Shown: piece after piece, positions 16,005-24,087 of the stretch
Layout of the letters: each line of letters starts with the position of its first letter
Position numbering within the stretch: position 1 is the first letter of the stretch
Source of the DNA: an uncultured Bacteroidales bacterium
GTDB lineage: Bacteria; Bacteroidota; Bacteroidia; Bacteroidales; P3
Reading direction: 5' to 3'
NCBI GenBank assembly: GCA_900319595.1
Contig: ONOZ01000242.1
Location: forward strand, 1 to 26,039
DNA: 26,039 nucleotides
Notes under the pieces: generated by a model
Told to the model about the DNA's origin: nothing
What the model saw: the letters and a program-made list of their open reading frames with translations, nothing else
Databases searched by the model: none
Position numbers and translations under genes: made by a program

Positions 16005-16856
16005 ATGTTATTTCTACAAGCAACAGCAGCAGGTGATCCAAATAACTTAGTGAATTCTGTAATCAATTGGTTCACTCAAAACGGATTAGATGCCGTAAAA
16101 AAGATTGTTATAGGCCTATTAATATTGTATATAGGCTTTAAAGTCATCAAGCTAATTAGGAAAAGATTAGCAAAAGCCTTTGAGAAACGAGGTCTTGATG
16201 CTACATTAAGACCTATAATTACTTCTATCGTATCAATATCATTAAAAGTAATGCTTATTATTGCTGTCATCGGTTATATAGGTATTCCTATGAGTTCATT
16301 CATAGCCTTGTTGGGTGCTGCAGGTTTGGCAGTTGGTATGGCATTGAGCGGAACAATACAAAATGTTGCTGGAGGAATCATTATTTTGATTTTCCGCCCA
16401 TTTAAACTTGGCGATTACATCTCAACACAAGGATTAGAGGGATTTGTGGAAAGCATCAAAATATTCTCGACTGTCATACGAACTTGGGATAATAAATTGA
16501 TAACCTTACCCAACGGAACACTGTCTGGAGGAAACGTAACAAACTATTCTACAATGGAGCAAAGAAGAGTAAATGTTACTTTGCAGGTCGCTGGAGACAA
16601 ACAAGTGGTTATTGATAAAATTGAAAAAGATTTAATAGATATTACATGTAAAAGCGAATTAACATTAAAAGACCCTGCACCCACCGTATGGGTTACGATT
16701 GGACCAGGAACAATATCTTTTGATTTGCGTGCGTGGTGCAAAGGTAATGATTATTGGACGTTATTAGGTTATCTACAACGCGAAGTCTATAATTACAATG
16801 TAAGAGAGGGATTACCATGCCCTTACACTGTACTCGGAAAATATAATTGGAATTAA
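16005..16856 (+). CDS. mscS: small-conductance mechanosensitive channel, MscS family
   Basis: MscS forms a heptameric inner-membrane channel that opens on hypo-osmotic shock. At 283 residues it is the short E. coli-like type. TM1 (about 31-52) and TM2 (about 66-88) precede the pore helix TM3 with the Gly/Ala-rich ALLGAAGLAVGMALSGTIQN and the following RPFKLGDYI, the family signature. The beta domain (ITLPNGTLSGGNVTNYS) and cytoplasmic vestibule follow. The start is an ATG after an A/T-rich leader; the next gene begins three bases after its stop. Confidence 0.95.
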   Translation: MLFLQATAAGDPNNLVNSVINWFTQNGLDAVKKIVIGLLILYIGFKVIKLIRKRLAKAFEKRGLDATLRPIITSIVSISLKVMLIIAVIGYIGIPMSSFIALLGAAGLAVGMALSGTIQNVAGGIIILIFRPFKLGDYISTQGLEGFVESIKIFSTVIRTWDNKLITLPNGTLSGGNVTNYSTMEQRRVNVTLQVAGDKQVVIDKIEKDLIDITCKSELTLKDPAPTVWVTIGPGTISFDLRAWCKGNDYWTLLGYLQREVYNYNVREGLPCPYTVLGKYNWN

Positions 16857-16859
16857 ACT

Positions 16860-17954
16860 ATGTCAAAACCTACATCCAATCCTTTAGGAATATTTAAATT
16901 TAACAAAGTTATAATCCCTATCCTTATTGGTTTGGGCGTAGGTTTTTATATGATTGCAAGAGAATATAGAAAAAATACATCCTTATTTTCCGACTTGGCA
17001 AATATGTTTTCTACATATACGATTATATGTATTCTGTTGGCAGTTTTATTTGAGTGTGGTAGAGAGATAACCTATATGATACGCATAAGAATGCTCTCTG
17101 ATAACAAATTATCTTGGAAACAAGCTTTTCATATTATAATGCTATGGGAATTCTCTTCAACTGTAACGCCAACAAGTGTAGGAGGTTCGGCTGTTGCTTT
17201 GTTTATTCTTCCCTTAGAAGGACTTGGAGCGGGAAGAAGTACGGCAATGGTCATGATAGCGACATTGTTGGACGAGTTGTTTTATATACTTATCACTCCC
17301 ATAATGGTATTTGTATGCGGTATTCAGGTAAGTTTTGCAACCAAATTTAAGTTTTCATTACTTGGTATGCAAATTTCAGAAACACATATATTTACTATCG
17401 GTTACACATTTATGCTTCTTTTGACCATTTTTATACTTACCGCAATATTTTTCTATCCTCATAAATTTAAATCATTACTATATTACCTTGGAGCGAAGAA
17501 AATTTTTAGACGATGGCAACATAAATTCAATAAGATGGGCGATGATGTTTTGACATCTGCGAATGCATTCAAACACAAGCCTTTCCTGTATTGGATAAAA
17601 GTATATGGAGTTACTGTTGCTTCATGGTCATGCAGGTTTTTGGTACTGAATTGTATTTTGGCCGCATTTAGTACGAGCCACACAAGTGAACAATTGATTG
17701 ATAACAACACCATTATTTATGTGCGACAATTAGTCATGTGGATTGTACTCTGTGTTTCTCCAACACCTGGTAGTAGCGGAATCGCCGAGTTTGCTTTTCC
17801 TCTTTTCTTAAACGACTTTTTGAAAGAAGGATTCGAGGGAGTTTTAGCATTACTTTGGCGACTATTTACCTATTATCCATACATTATAGTAGGCTTGATT
17901 ATCTTACCAATATTCACAAAACGCGTTGCCCTACGCAAGAAAAAGACTTTTTAG
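16860..17954 (+). CDS. lysylphosphatidylglycerol synthase TM-type membrane protein (flippase-like, UPF0104)
   Basis: The 364-residue protein has roughly eight hydrophobic segments and the blocks of the MprF/AglD N-terminal domain: EFSSTVTPTSVGGSAVALFIL, DELFYILITPIMV, and SPTPGSSGIAEFAFPLF. Members of this family move lipids or act as glycosyl-lipid flippases, and the soluble synthase domain of MprF is absent here. The start, three bases after mscS, indicates one transcript with it. Its stop and that of the convergent acetyltransferase gene are only three bases apart, with no terminator between them. Confidence 0.82.
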   Translation: MSKPTSNPLGIFKFNKVIIPILIGLGVGFYMIAREYRKNTSLFSDLANMFSTYTIICILLAVLFECGREITYMIRIRMLSDNKLSWKQAFHIIMLWEFSSTVTPTSVGGSAVALFILPLEGLGAGRSTAMVMIATLLDELFYILITPIMVFVCGIQVSFATKFKFSLLGMQISETHIFTIGYTFMLLLTIFILTAIFFYPHKFKSLLYYLGAKKIFRRWQHKFNKMGDDVLTSANAFKHKPFLYWIKVYGVTVASWSCRFLVLNCILAAFSTSHTSEQLIDNNTIIYVRQLVMWIVLCVSPTPGSSGIAEFAFPLFLNDFLKEGFEGVLALLWRLFTYYPYIIVGLIILPIFTKRVALRKKKTF

Positions 17955-17957
17955 AAT

Positions 17958-18488
17958 TTAATTTATTCCAATTTTTTTTTGAAAAACTAAAACATTTATA
18001 TACTCTTCCGAATGCTTTACCCAATCTTTTAATTCCGCCGTATTGATATATCCACAAAAGGTAAATAACTTCTGACTAATTGTGTTTGCCTTACTAACAA
18101 ATGCGTATATTTGATGTAAATTCAAAATATTTTTGATATACTTCTCCAGTGCAAAAAGAGTTTTCTTTGCATAACCGTTATTTCTCTGTGATATATCAAT
18201 GTAAATCCCAACCGCAACTCTTGCATTGACAAAATCTATATCATATAAATCAACACAACCAACAGTTTTTAGAGAATCATCCCCTCTTACATCAATCATA
18301 AATCTACATTGCTCGCACTTTGTTATATCTTCATTTTGATTGGAAATAATATATTGCTCAATTGCGTACGAAGAATAAAACCTCGTATTTACGCCATTCC
18401 TCCATGCTAACACATCGTTCTCATATTGATAGATAAGTTCCGCATCCTTAAACTCTAATGCCCGCAAAATTATTTCTTCATTAGCCAT
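17958..18488 (-). CDS. GNAT-family N-acetyltransferase
   Basis: The 176 residues have the GNAT fold in the RimJ/SpeG-like arrangement: ILRALEFKDAELIYQYEND at the N-terminus, a strand with VGIYIDISQRNNGYAKKTLF (acetyl-CoA pyrophosphate-binding motif A), and the following strand YAFVSKANTISQKLFTFCGY (motif B). It transfers an acetyl group to an amine of a protein, antibiotic or small molecule; the substrate cannot be read. It has its own divergent promoter box at 18506-18513 and faces the flippase-like gene. Confidence 0.9.
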   Translation of the reverse strand: MANEEIILRALEFKDAELIYQYENDVLAWRNGVNTRFYSSYAIEQYIISNQNEDITKCEQCRFMIDVRGDDSLKTVGCVDLYDIDFVNARVAVGIYIDISQRNNGYAKKTLFALEKYIKNILNLHQIYAFVSKANTISQKLFTFCGYINTAELKDWVKHSEEYINVLVFQKKIGIN

Positions 18489-18505
18489 TGTTATAATATT
18501 TTTTG

Positions 18506-18538
18506 CAAAAATACTATTTTTTTTCTTTTGCGATTCAA
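18506..18538 (-). promoter_or_regulatory. promoter for the acetyltransferase
   Basis: On the minus strand TTG (complement of 18536-18538) and TATTTTTG (complement of 18506-18513) are 22 bases apart. It lies 18 bases before the GNAT start and overlaps the divergent ptb promoter. Confidence 0.5.
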
Positions 18539-18556
18539 TAATCTTTTGTATTTTTG
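18527..18556 (+). promoter_or_regulatory. promoter for ptb
   Basis: TTTG (18527-18530) and TATTTTTG (18549-18556) are 18 bases apart and precede the ptb start by 38 bases. It interlocks with the minus-strand GNAT promoter, so the two may compete. Confidence 0.55.
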
Positions 18557-18594
18557 CAAATCAATTCAAAAACACTTTAAAATAAATAATAAAA

Positions 18595-19500
18595 ATGCAA
18601 AAACTAACAGAAATTATAGTAGCAGCAAAAGCTCAAGGTAAAAAAACACTTGTTGCTGCCTATGCAAATGATAGCCATACACTTGGAGCAACAAGCAAAG
18701 CTATTGACGAAGGTATTGTTGATGTAATACTTGTAGGAGACAGGGCAATAATTGAAACAACTTGCCAAGCCGAAGGTATAGATGTTAATAAATATAAAGA
18801 AATTGTACAAGAATCTGACGAAACTAAAGCAGCAAAAAAAGCAGTTTCTCTAATCAACGAAGGTAGAGGTCAAATTCTTATGAAAGGTCTTTGTTCCACA
18901 GACAAATACATGCGTGCAATCTTGTCAAAAGAAGATGGTTTAATGCCATTAGGAAAACCTGTTTTGTCACATGTATCCGTTTTTGAAGTACCTGCTTACC
19001 ATAAATTGCTAATAACTTCTGACGTTGCAATTATTCCTGCTCCAGATTTCAAACAAAAGAAGGCAATTGTGGGTTATGTGATTAACACTGCTCACTCATT
19101 GGGTATTGAATGTCCAAAAGTTGCGATGATTGCGGCTACTGAACAAATGCTAGAAGGGATGCCTGCCTGTGTAGATGCTGCTTTAATAACGACAATGAAC
19201 AAAAGAGGACAAATAAAAGGAGCAATTGTAGATGGACCACTTGCAATGGACGTTGCTATAGATAAAGAATCTGCACAAATTAAGAAATTAGATTCATCTG
19301 TTGCCGGAGATGCAGATTGTTTGGTATGGCCATCCATTGAAGCAGGCAATGTATTCTATAAAACTGCTACAAAGTTTGCAGGTGCGGAATTGGCAGCTAT
19401 GCTTGTTGGTGCAAAAGTTCCTTGTGTTCTTACTTCAAGAGGAGATTCTATTGTGTCAAAGACATGTTCTATTGCTTTGGCTGCATTGAATGTAAAATAA
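18595..19500 (+). CDS. ptb: phosphate butyryltransferase (phosphate acetyl/butyryltransferase family)
   Basis: It exchanges the CoA of butyryl-CoA (or a branched acyl-CoA) for phosphate, giving an acyl phosphate that a kinase can use to make ATP. The 301-residue length and blocks fit Ptb rather than the longer Pta: LKPVLSHVSVFEVP-type segment (GKPVLSHVSVFEVPAYHK), KVAMIAATEQ, VDGPLAMD, and the C-terminal VPCVLTSRGDSIVSKTCSIALA. The butyrate kinase gene that often follows ptb is not adjacent; a PAS protein comes next. A 16-pair RNA hairpin lies just after its stop codon. Confidence 0.9.
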   Translation: MQKLTEIIVAAKAQGKKTLVAAYANDSHTLGATSKAIDEGIVDVILVGDRAIIETTCQAEGIDVNKYKEIVQESDETKAAKKAVSLINEGRGQILMKGLCSTDKYMRAILSKEDGLMPLGKPVLSHVSVFEVPAYHKLLITSDVAIIPAPDFKQKKAIVGYVINTAHSLGIECPKVAMIAATEQMLEGMPACVDAALITTMNKRGQIKGAIVDGPLAMDVAIDKESAQIKKLDSSVAGDADCLVWPSIEAGNVFYKTATKFAGAELAAMLVGAKVPCVLTSRGDSIVSKTCSIALAALNVK

Positions 19501-19513
19501 GAAATAGATAATT

Positions 19514-19555
19514 CGTAGAATGTGGTATATATTATATTGTATACTACATTCTGCG
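19514..19555 (+). repeat. 16-pair hairpin after ptb with two G-U pairs
   Basis: Bases 19514-19529 pair with 19540-19555 through 16 uninterrupted positions around a 10-base loop, counting two G-U wobbles (19516 with 19553, and 19524 with 19545). On the opposite strand these two become A-C mismatches, so the structure belongs to the plus-strand transcript. No T-tract follows, so it resembles an RNA-stability or processing element more than an intrinsic terminator. It decides the next gene's start, since a longer PAS frame would begin inside it. Confidence 0.6.
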
Positions 19556-19582
19556 TATCATAATATTTATACAATATCATCT

Positions 19583-19939
19583 ATGGATAATTGGGCAGAC
19601 GGTTTAAACGAAGTGGCAATCACTGTTACGGACGAAAATGGCATATTTATTGATATGAATACACACTCTAAACGGGTGAATTTGAGAGATATTACTAAGA
19701 CTATCGTTGGTAAAGACATTAAAAATTGCCATAATGAAAAAAGTAATCAAATCATTCAACAAATAATAGATAGTAAAACTCCAAATGTATATACCATCAC
19801 AAAAAATGGGCAAAAGAAATTGATATATCAAACACCTTGGTTCAACGAAAATGGAAGTTTTGGAGGTTTAGTGGAATTTTCATTGGTTATTCCTGAAAAA
19901 ATGCCACATTATAATAGAGATGGGGAGAAAAAAGTGTAA
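19583..19939 (+). CDS. PAS domain protein
   Basis: The 118 residues are essentially one PAS domain: NEVAITVTDENGIFIDMN, the GKDIKNCHNEKSNQIIQQII helix, VYTITKNGQKKLIYQTPWF, and a closing strand (GGLVEFSLVIPEKMPHY). Such stand-alone PAS proteins bind a small ligand or cofactor and work with a partner. The start ATG at 19583 (MDNWADGLN) is preferred over a TTG- or ATG-led extension from 19520, which would run through the RNA hairpin and lacks the family pattern. The stop overlaps the radical SAM start by one base (TAATG), so they are translationally coupled. Confidence 0.8.
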   Translation: MDNWADGLNEVAITVTDENGIFIDMNTHSKRVNLRDITKTIVGKDIKNCHNEKSNQIIQQIIDSKTPNVYTITKNGQKKLIYQTPWFNENGSFGGLVEFSLVIPEKMPHYNRDGEKKV

Positions 19940-20937
19940 TGGATATTTATAGACTTTTGAGATTCAATCGTTTAATTAAATCTTCAAGGTTAAAACTTGC
20001 AGGAATATTAGCATTGCATCAACTCAAAAGACGTTATTTTGGCATATTTTTTGATCCAATTCTTGCCTGCAATCTTAGGTGTCAAATGTGCCATTTTTCA
20101 GATGAAGAAAAACGTAAAACTCTTCATGGCGGTTTTACTGAAAAGGAAATAGAAACGATTGCAAAAAAATTTTTTCCATACGCTTTGAAATTACAAATAG
20201 GTTGTGGTGCTGAGCCAACTTTGTATAATGATATAACAAGTATCATTCGCTTGGCAAAAAAATACTCTATTCCTTATATATCTATGACAACTAACGCGAA
20301 CCTATTACAAAAAGAGGATTTGAAAAAATATATAGAGGCTGGTTTAGACGAAATTACTATTTCCCTACACGGAGTTTTAGAAACGACTTACGAAACTTTG
20401 ATGGAAAATTCTTCTTTTGTAAAACTCTTAGAATCACTATCTTACATATCTGTATTAAAAAGCGAGTTTAAAAATTTTAAATTAAGAATAAATTATACAA
20501 TCAATGAAGATAATTGCTTGGAATTAAGTAATTTTTTTGATGCATTTGGAACCCATGATATCGATATTCTACAATTACGACCTATTCAACGGATTGGAAA
20601 TAGCAAATACAATAATTTCTCGTGGCAAAAGTTAATTGATAATTATGATGATACTCTTGGAAAATTGAAAAACGAATGTCAAAAACGTAACATCACTGTT
20701 ATTTGTCCAAATAAGGAAGATTTAGCAAAACAAATCAATAAAGAAAGCATCGTTTTTGAATATACATATATTTATATATCACCCAATGAAATTTTTGCAA
20801 AAGATTTTGATATTGAGAAAGATACTTACCATTCTTATCAAAAAAAACATAAATTTGTAACCAATATTCTCAATCGCATATTCTCTACCAAACGCTATAC
20901 TACAACAAAAAACAAACTCAATTACGATATTCAATAA
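19939..20937 (+). CDS. radical SAM protein
   Basis: The 4Fe-4S motif is Cys44-x3-Cys48-x2-Cys51 in ACNLRCQMC, preceded by GIFFDPIL, and the GCGAEPTLYNDI and SMTTNANLL blocks of the SAM-binding barrel follow. The N-terminal 35 residues are basic and somewhat hydrophobic. I find no second Cys-rich (SPASM or Twitch) cluster, so it appears to have only the SAM cluster. The substrate is unknown. The gene starts at the stop codon of the PAS gene and is followed nine bases later by the PLP enzyme, so the three form one transcript. Confidence 0.85.
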   Translation: MDIYRLLRFNRLIKSSRLKLAGILALHQLKRRYFGIFFDPILACNLRCQMCHFSDEEKRKTLHGGFTEKEIETIAKKFFPYALKLQIGCGAEPTLYNDITSIIRLAKKYSIPYISMTTNANLLQKEDLKKYIEAGLDEITISLHGVLETTYETLMENSSFVKLLESLSYISVLKSEFKNFKLRINYTINEDNCLELSNFFDAFGTHDIDILQLRPIQRIGNSKYNNFSWQKLIDNYDDTLGKLKNECQKRNITVICPNKEDLAKQINKESIVFEYTYIYISPNEIFAKDFDIEKDTYHSYQKKHKFVTNILNRIFSTKRYTTTKNKLNYDIQ

Positions 20938-20946
20938 TGTTATGCC

Positions 20947-21978
20947 ATGCTAAATTTTGAAAATGATTATAATAACGGAGTTCATCCTAATATTCTTGAA
21001 AATCTTATCAAGACTAATGATATTCAATCACTAACATACGGTTTTGATAAGTGGAGTGAGAGTGCAAAATTAAAAATAAAACAAATTTGCAACAAAGAGG
21101 ATTTGGATATATTTTTTCTTTGCGGTGGTACTCAGACCAATGCAACAGTTATTGACGGAATATTACAAAGTTACGAGGGAGTTATTGCTTGTGAAGACGG
21201 ACATATTAATGTACATGAAGCTGGTGCTATCGAGGCATTCGGTCATAAAGTGATTACGTTACCGTCTCGCAATGGTAAAATGAATATTGACGACCTTAAA
21301 AACTATGTACAAGTATTTGAGAATGATGAAAGTAAAGACCATGTAGCACAGCCCGGTATGGTCTATTTGACTTTTCCGACAGAATTTGGTACAATCTATT
21401 CTAAAAAAGAAATAGAAGAGATTTATTCCACTTGCAAACAATATAATCTACCATTATTCATTGACGGAGCGAGGTTAGGATATGGACTTATGAGTGATGA
21501 GTGCGATTTTGATTTAACATGGCTTTGTCGTAATTGCGATTGCTTCTATATTGGTGGTACAAAAATAGGAGCTTTGTGTGGCGAGGCTGTTGTATTCACA
21601 CATAATAACGCTCCAAAAAAGTTTTTTTCAATCATAAAACGACACGGAGCATTAATGGCAAAAAGTCGTTTAATTGGTATTCAATTTGACACTCTTTTTA
21701 CAGACAATCTCTATTTTAAAATATCAAAACATGCTATCATTATGGCACATCAATTGAAAGAAATTCTAATTCAGGCTGGTTTTTCTTTTTATATCCAATC
21801 TCCTACTAACCAGCAATTTATCATTATCCCTAAGAAAAAAATCAAAGAACTCAAACAAAAAATTATATTCACCCACTGGATTCCTTATGATAGAAATAGT
21901 TTTGTTTGTCGTTTTGTTACTTCCTGGGCTACCAGACAAAATGAAATTGACGAGTTAAGAAAAATTCTCCTATCCTAA
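20947..21978 (+). CDS. threonine aldolase-type PLP enzyme
   Basis: The 343 residues match the beta-eliminating lyase/threonine aldolase fold (type I PLP enzymes). Visible residues are the CEDGHINVHEAG segment with His86, which stacks on PLP, the LFIDGARLGYGL strand with Asp173 and Arg176, and the PLP-binding Lys206 in YIGGTKIGALCGEAVVF. The likely reaction is L-threonine or allo-threonine to glycine plus acetaldehyde, but related beta-hydroxy amino acids are possible. It ends the transcript from ptb or the PAS gene and is followed by a short terminator at 22001-22024. Confidence 0.88.
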   Translation: MLNFENDYNNGVHPNILENLIKTNDIQSLTYGFDKWSESAKLKIKQICNKEDLDIFFLCGGTQTNATVIDGILQSYEGVIACEDGHINVHEAGAIEAFGHKVITLPSRNGKMNIDDLKNYVQVFENDESKDHVAQPGMVYLTFPTEFGTIYSKKEIEEIYSTCKQYNLPLFIDGARLGYGLMSDECDFDLTWLCRNCDCFYIGGTKIGALCGEAVVFTHNNAPKKFFSIIKRHGALMAKSRLIGIQFDTLFTDNLYFKISKHAIIMAHQLKEILIQAGFSFYIQSPTNQQFIIIPKKKIKELKQKIIFTHWIPYDRNSFVCRFVTSWATRQNEIDELRKILLS

Positions 21979-22000
21979 TAATTTTTTTTATAAATTACAA

Positions 22001-22024
22001 AGACCGTTAACTTAATAACGGTCT
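22001..22024. terminator. terminator between PLP enzyme and TPR gene
   Basis: AGACCGTTA (22001-22009) and TAACGGTCT (22016-22024) are perfect 9-base arms with a 6-base loop in the gap between convergent genes. The plus-strand T-tract is weak; on the minus strand TTTGTAATTT follows, so it may serve both. Confidence 0.7.
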
Positions 22025-22063
22025 AAAATAATATTAAAATTAGAAAGGAAAAAACTATCTCTA

Positions 22064-22780
22064 CTATTTATTCAAAAGGGCTTCTGTTCTTGAAATGTAT
22101 TTCTCTATTTGAGAAAATTCTGGAGAACGAGGAAAATCATTCTTTACCTGCTTATAGCAATCAAGAGCCTTTGCGAAATCCTTTCTTACCTCGTATGCGG
22201 CACCAAGTTTCATCAAGATTGTAGGAGTCGTGAAATTATTTGGATTTGTTTTAACGGCATCTTTATAATTATCTATTGCCTTATCCAAATTATTCAATTC
22301 CCAATAGCAATCACCAATAAGAGCCTTTGTTTGTGAAGACATGAACACATCTTTTGGCTTAAATCCCTTAAAGTTATCCAATGCCTCTTGATACTTTCCT
22401 TGCTCCAAATAAATTATTCCTATATAAAACTTTGCAAGTTTGCCGTGTTTGGTTGAGGAATAATCTTCGCTAACAGCAAGCAGTCCCAAATGTTTACCAT
22501 CTCCTTTTAATGCTTTTGTATAATCCTGTTGAATAAAGTACTGCTCTGCAGCAAATAATTCATTCTCTGCTTTTGTTTCTTGTGACGGCATATACCAAAA
22601 CTTTAACAAACAAAATATTGCAATCAATACAACGATAGCAGCAGTACATATTACAAGAGTTTTCTTGTTGCGGTCAATAAACTGCTCTGTAGAGGAAATT
22701 ATGTTTCCTATTTGAAGATTCCTATCCTCATATTCAGTTTTAGACTTAATGTCAGTTGGTCTTTTAGAATTTTCTTCCAT
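22064..22780 (-). CDS. membrane-anchored tetratricopeptide repeat protein
   Basis: A hydrophilic N-terminus (about 1-38) precedes one transmembrane helix (about 41-62), then three or more TPR-like repeats: AKFYIGIIYLEQGKYQEALD, ALIGDCYWELNNLDKAIDNY and KLGAAYEVRKDFAKALDCY. It resembles the YfgM/ancillary SecYEG-type TPR proteins of many bacteria, though I would not claim that function from the sequence alone. It is single-gene, minus strand, with a -7 box at 22857-22864. Confidence 0.85.
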   Translation of the reverse strand: MEENSKRPTDIKSKTEYEDRNLQIGNIISSTEQFIDRNKKTLVICTAAIVVLIAIFCLLKFWYMPSQETKAENELFAAEQYFIQQDYTKALKGDGKHLGLLAVSEDYSSTKHGKLAKFYIGIIYLEQGKYQEALDNFKGFKPKDVFMSSQTKALIGDCYWELNNLDKAIDNYKDAVKTNPNNFTTPTILMKLGAAYEVRKDFAKALDCYKQVKNDFPRSPEFSQIEKYISRTEALLNK

Positions 22781-22856
22781 CTTAAATCTCTGTTTTTAAT
22801 AAAGTTATAAATCGTTTATTTATATTAGTTCAACTAATCTCATAAAATTCAAGTTG

Positions 22857-22864
22857 CAAAGATA
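22857..22864 (-). promoter_or_regulatory. -7 promoter box for the TPR gene
   Basis: The minus strand reads TATCTTTG, 76 bases before the TPR gene start. No well-spaced TTG lies upstream. Confidence 0.45.
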
Positions 22865-22943
22865 AACTATTTCAATAAAATAATTATATTTTTTCTTATT
22901 TTTTTTATAAAAAATATTTTTTACGAAAAAATGTATATAAAAA

Positions 22944-22975
22944 TTTGCTCATAATAAAATAATATTGTATCTTTG
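22944..22975 (+). promoter_or_regulatory. promoter for the dihydroorotate dehydrogenase-like gene
   Basis: TTTG (22944-22947) and TATCTTTG (22968-22975) are 20 bases apart. Transcription should begin near 22980, downstream of a possible TTG start at 22965, so the gene must start later. Confidence 0.65.
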
Positions 22976-22991
22976 CGATTTGAATAAATAT

Positions 22992-23984
22992 ATGAAAAAT
23001 ATGGATATAAGTACTAGATTTATGGGATGTACTATCAACAGCCCAATAATTGCAGGAAGTTGCGGACAGACTGCAGATTTGGAAAACATCAAACGACTTG
23101 AAGAAAAAGGTGTTGGTGCTGTTATACTAAAATCACTTTTTGAGGAACAAATATCACAAGAAGTCAGTAACAACTTACGTATGATGCACAACGCGGGTGA
23201 AATGATGGAAGCCTATACGTATGTTGCTGAACACACTAAACATAACAATATAGAAAAGTATCTTAATCTCATCCGCAAAGCAAAAGAAAATGTAAAAATA
23301 CCAATCATTGCGAGCATAAATTGTGTCTCTGCTAGTGAATGGATGCAATTTGCTAAAGAAATTGAGCAAGCGGGAGCTGATGGTTTAGAACTTAACATGT
23401 TCATTATGCCTACCAGTATAAATATGTCTTCAGAAGAAGTTGAAAAAGTCTATGAAGATACAATTCAAATCATAAGACGAACATTTAAGAAGCCTATTTC
23501 TTTAAAGATTAGTTATTATTCTGCAGCTTTGGCTAAATTCTGCCAAAAACTTTCTTGGATGCAAATTTCCAATCTCTCTATTTTCAACCGTTTCATTGAG
23601 CATGATATAGACATAAATTCTTTATCCACTAAACCTATCAATATTTTGTCTAATGAAAACGAACTATATCATACTATTCGCTGGACTGCAATTCTTGCAA
23701 AATTGCTCAATTGTACATTAACTGCTGGTGGCGGTGTTCATAAAGCAGAAGATGTTGTAAAATTGTTACTTGCAGGAGCCAATACTGTACAAATCGCCTC
23801 TGTATTATATACTCAAGGATCTGATTTTGTGGAAAAAGCCAATAACTTTTTAAAACAATGGATGCAAGAGAATAATTATCAAAAACTTAGCGATTTCCGC
23901 GGGCGTTTAGCAATAGAAAAAAACGACCAAGTTTCTACATTCTATCGCGTTCAGTATATGAAATATTTTTCTGGTATCGAATAA
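22992..23984 (+). CDS. dihydroorotate dehydrogenase-like flavoprotein
   Basis: This resembles class 1 dihydroorotate dehydrogenases and the 'DHOD-like' proteins common in Bacteroidota. Blocks: TRFMGCTINSPIIAGSCGQT at the N-terminus, SINCVSASEWMQFAKEIE, ADGLELNMF, KPISLKISYY, LSIFNRFIEHDIDI and the phosphate-binding TAGGGVHKAEDVV with GANTVQIASVLY. An FMN-binding barrel is likely. Whether it oxidises dihydroorotate is uncertain; the family also includes other dihydropyrimidine or sulfur-reducing relatives. I start at 22992 because the promoter rules out the TTG at 22965; the ATG at 23001 (MDISTRFMG) is equally possible. Confidence 0.83.
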   Translation: MKNMDISTRFMGCTINSPIIAGSCGQTADLENIKRLEEKGVGAVILKSLFEEQISQEVSNNLRMMHNAGEMMEAYTYVAEHTKHNNIEKYLNLIRKAKENVKIPIIASINCVSASEWMQFAKEIEQAGADGLELNMFIMPTSINMSSEEVEKVYEDTIQIIRRTFKKPISLKISYYSAALAKFCQKLSWMQISNLSIFNRFIEHDIDINSLSTKPINILSNENELYHTIRWTAILAKLLNCTLTAGGGVHKAEDVVKLLLAGANTVQIASVLYTQGSDFVEKANNFLKQWMQENNYQKLSDFRGRLAIEKNDQVSTFYRVQYMKYFSGIE

Positions 23985-24087
23985 ATTCATAAAATTCTAT
24001 ACAGAAAATCAGGTAAGGGAAATTTACAAAAAAATATAACAAAATAACTAGAATTTAATAACTAAATAAAAATAAAATTTTACTACA

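Noticed and set aside
19520..19582. N-terminal extension of the PAS gene
   Set aside because: It runs through a stable hairpin, lacks the family pattern, and a better ATG exists at 19583.
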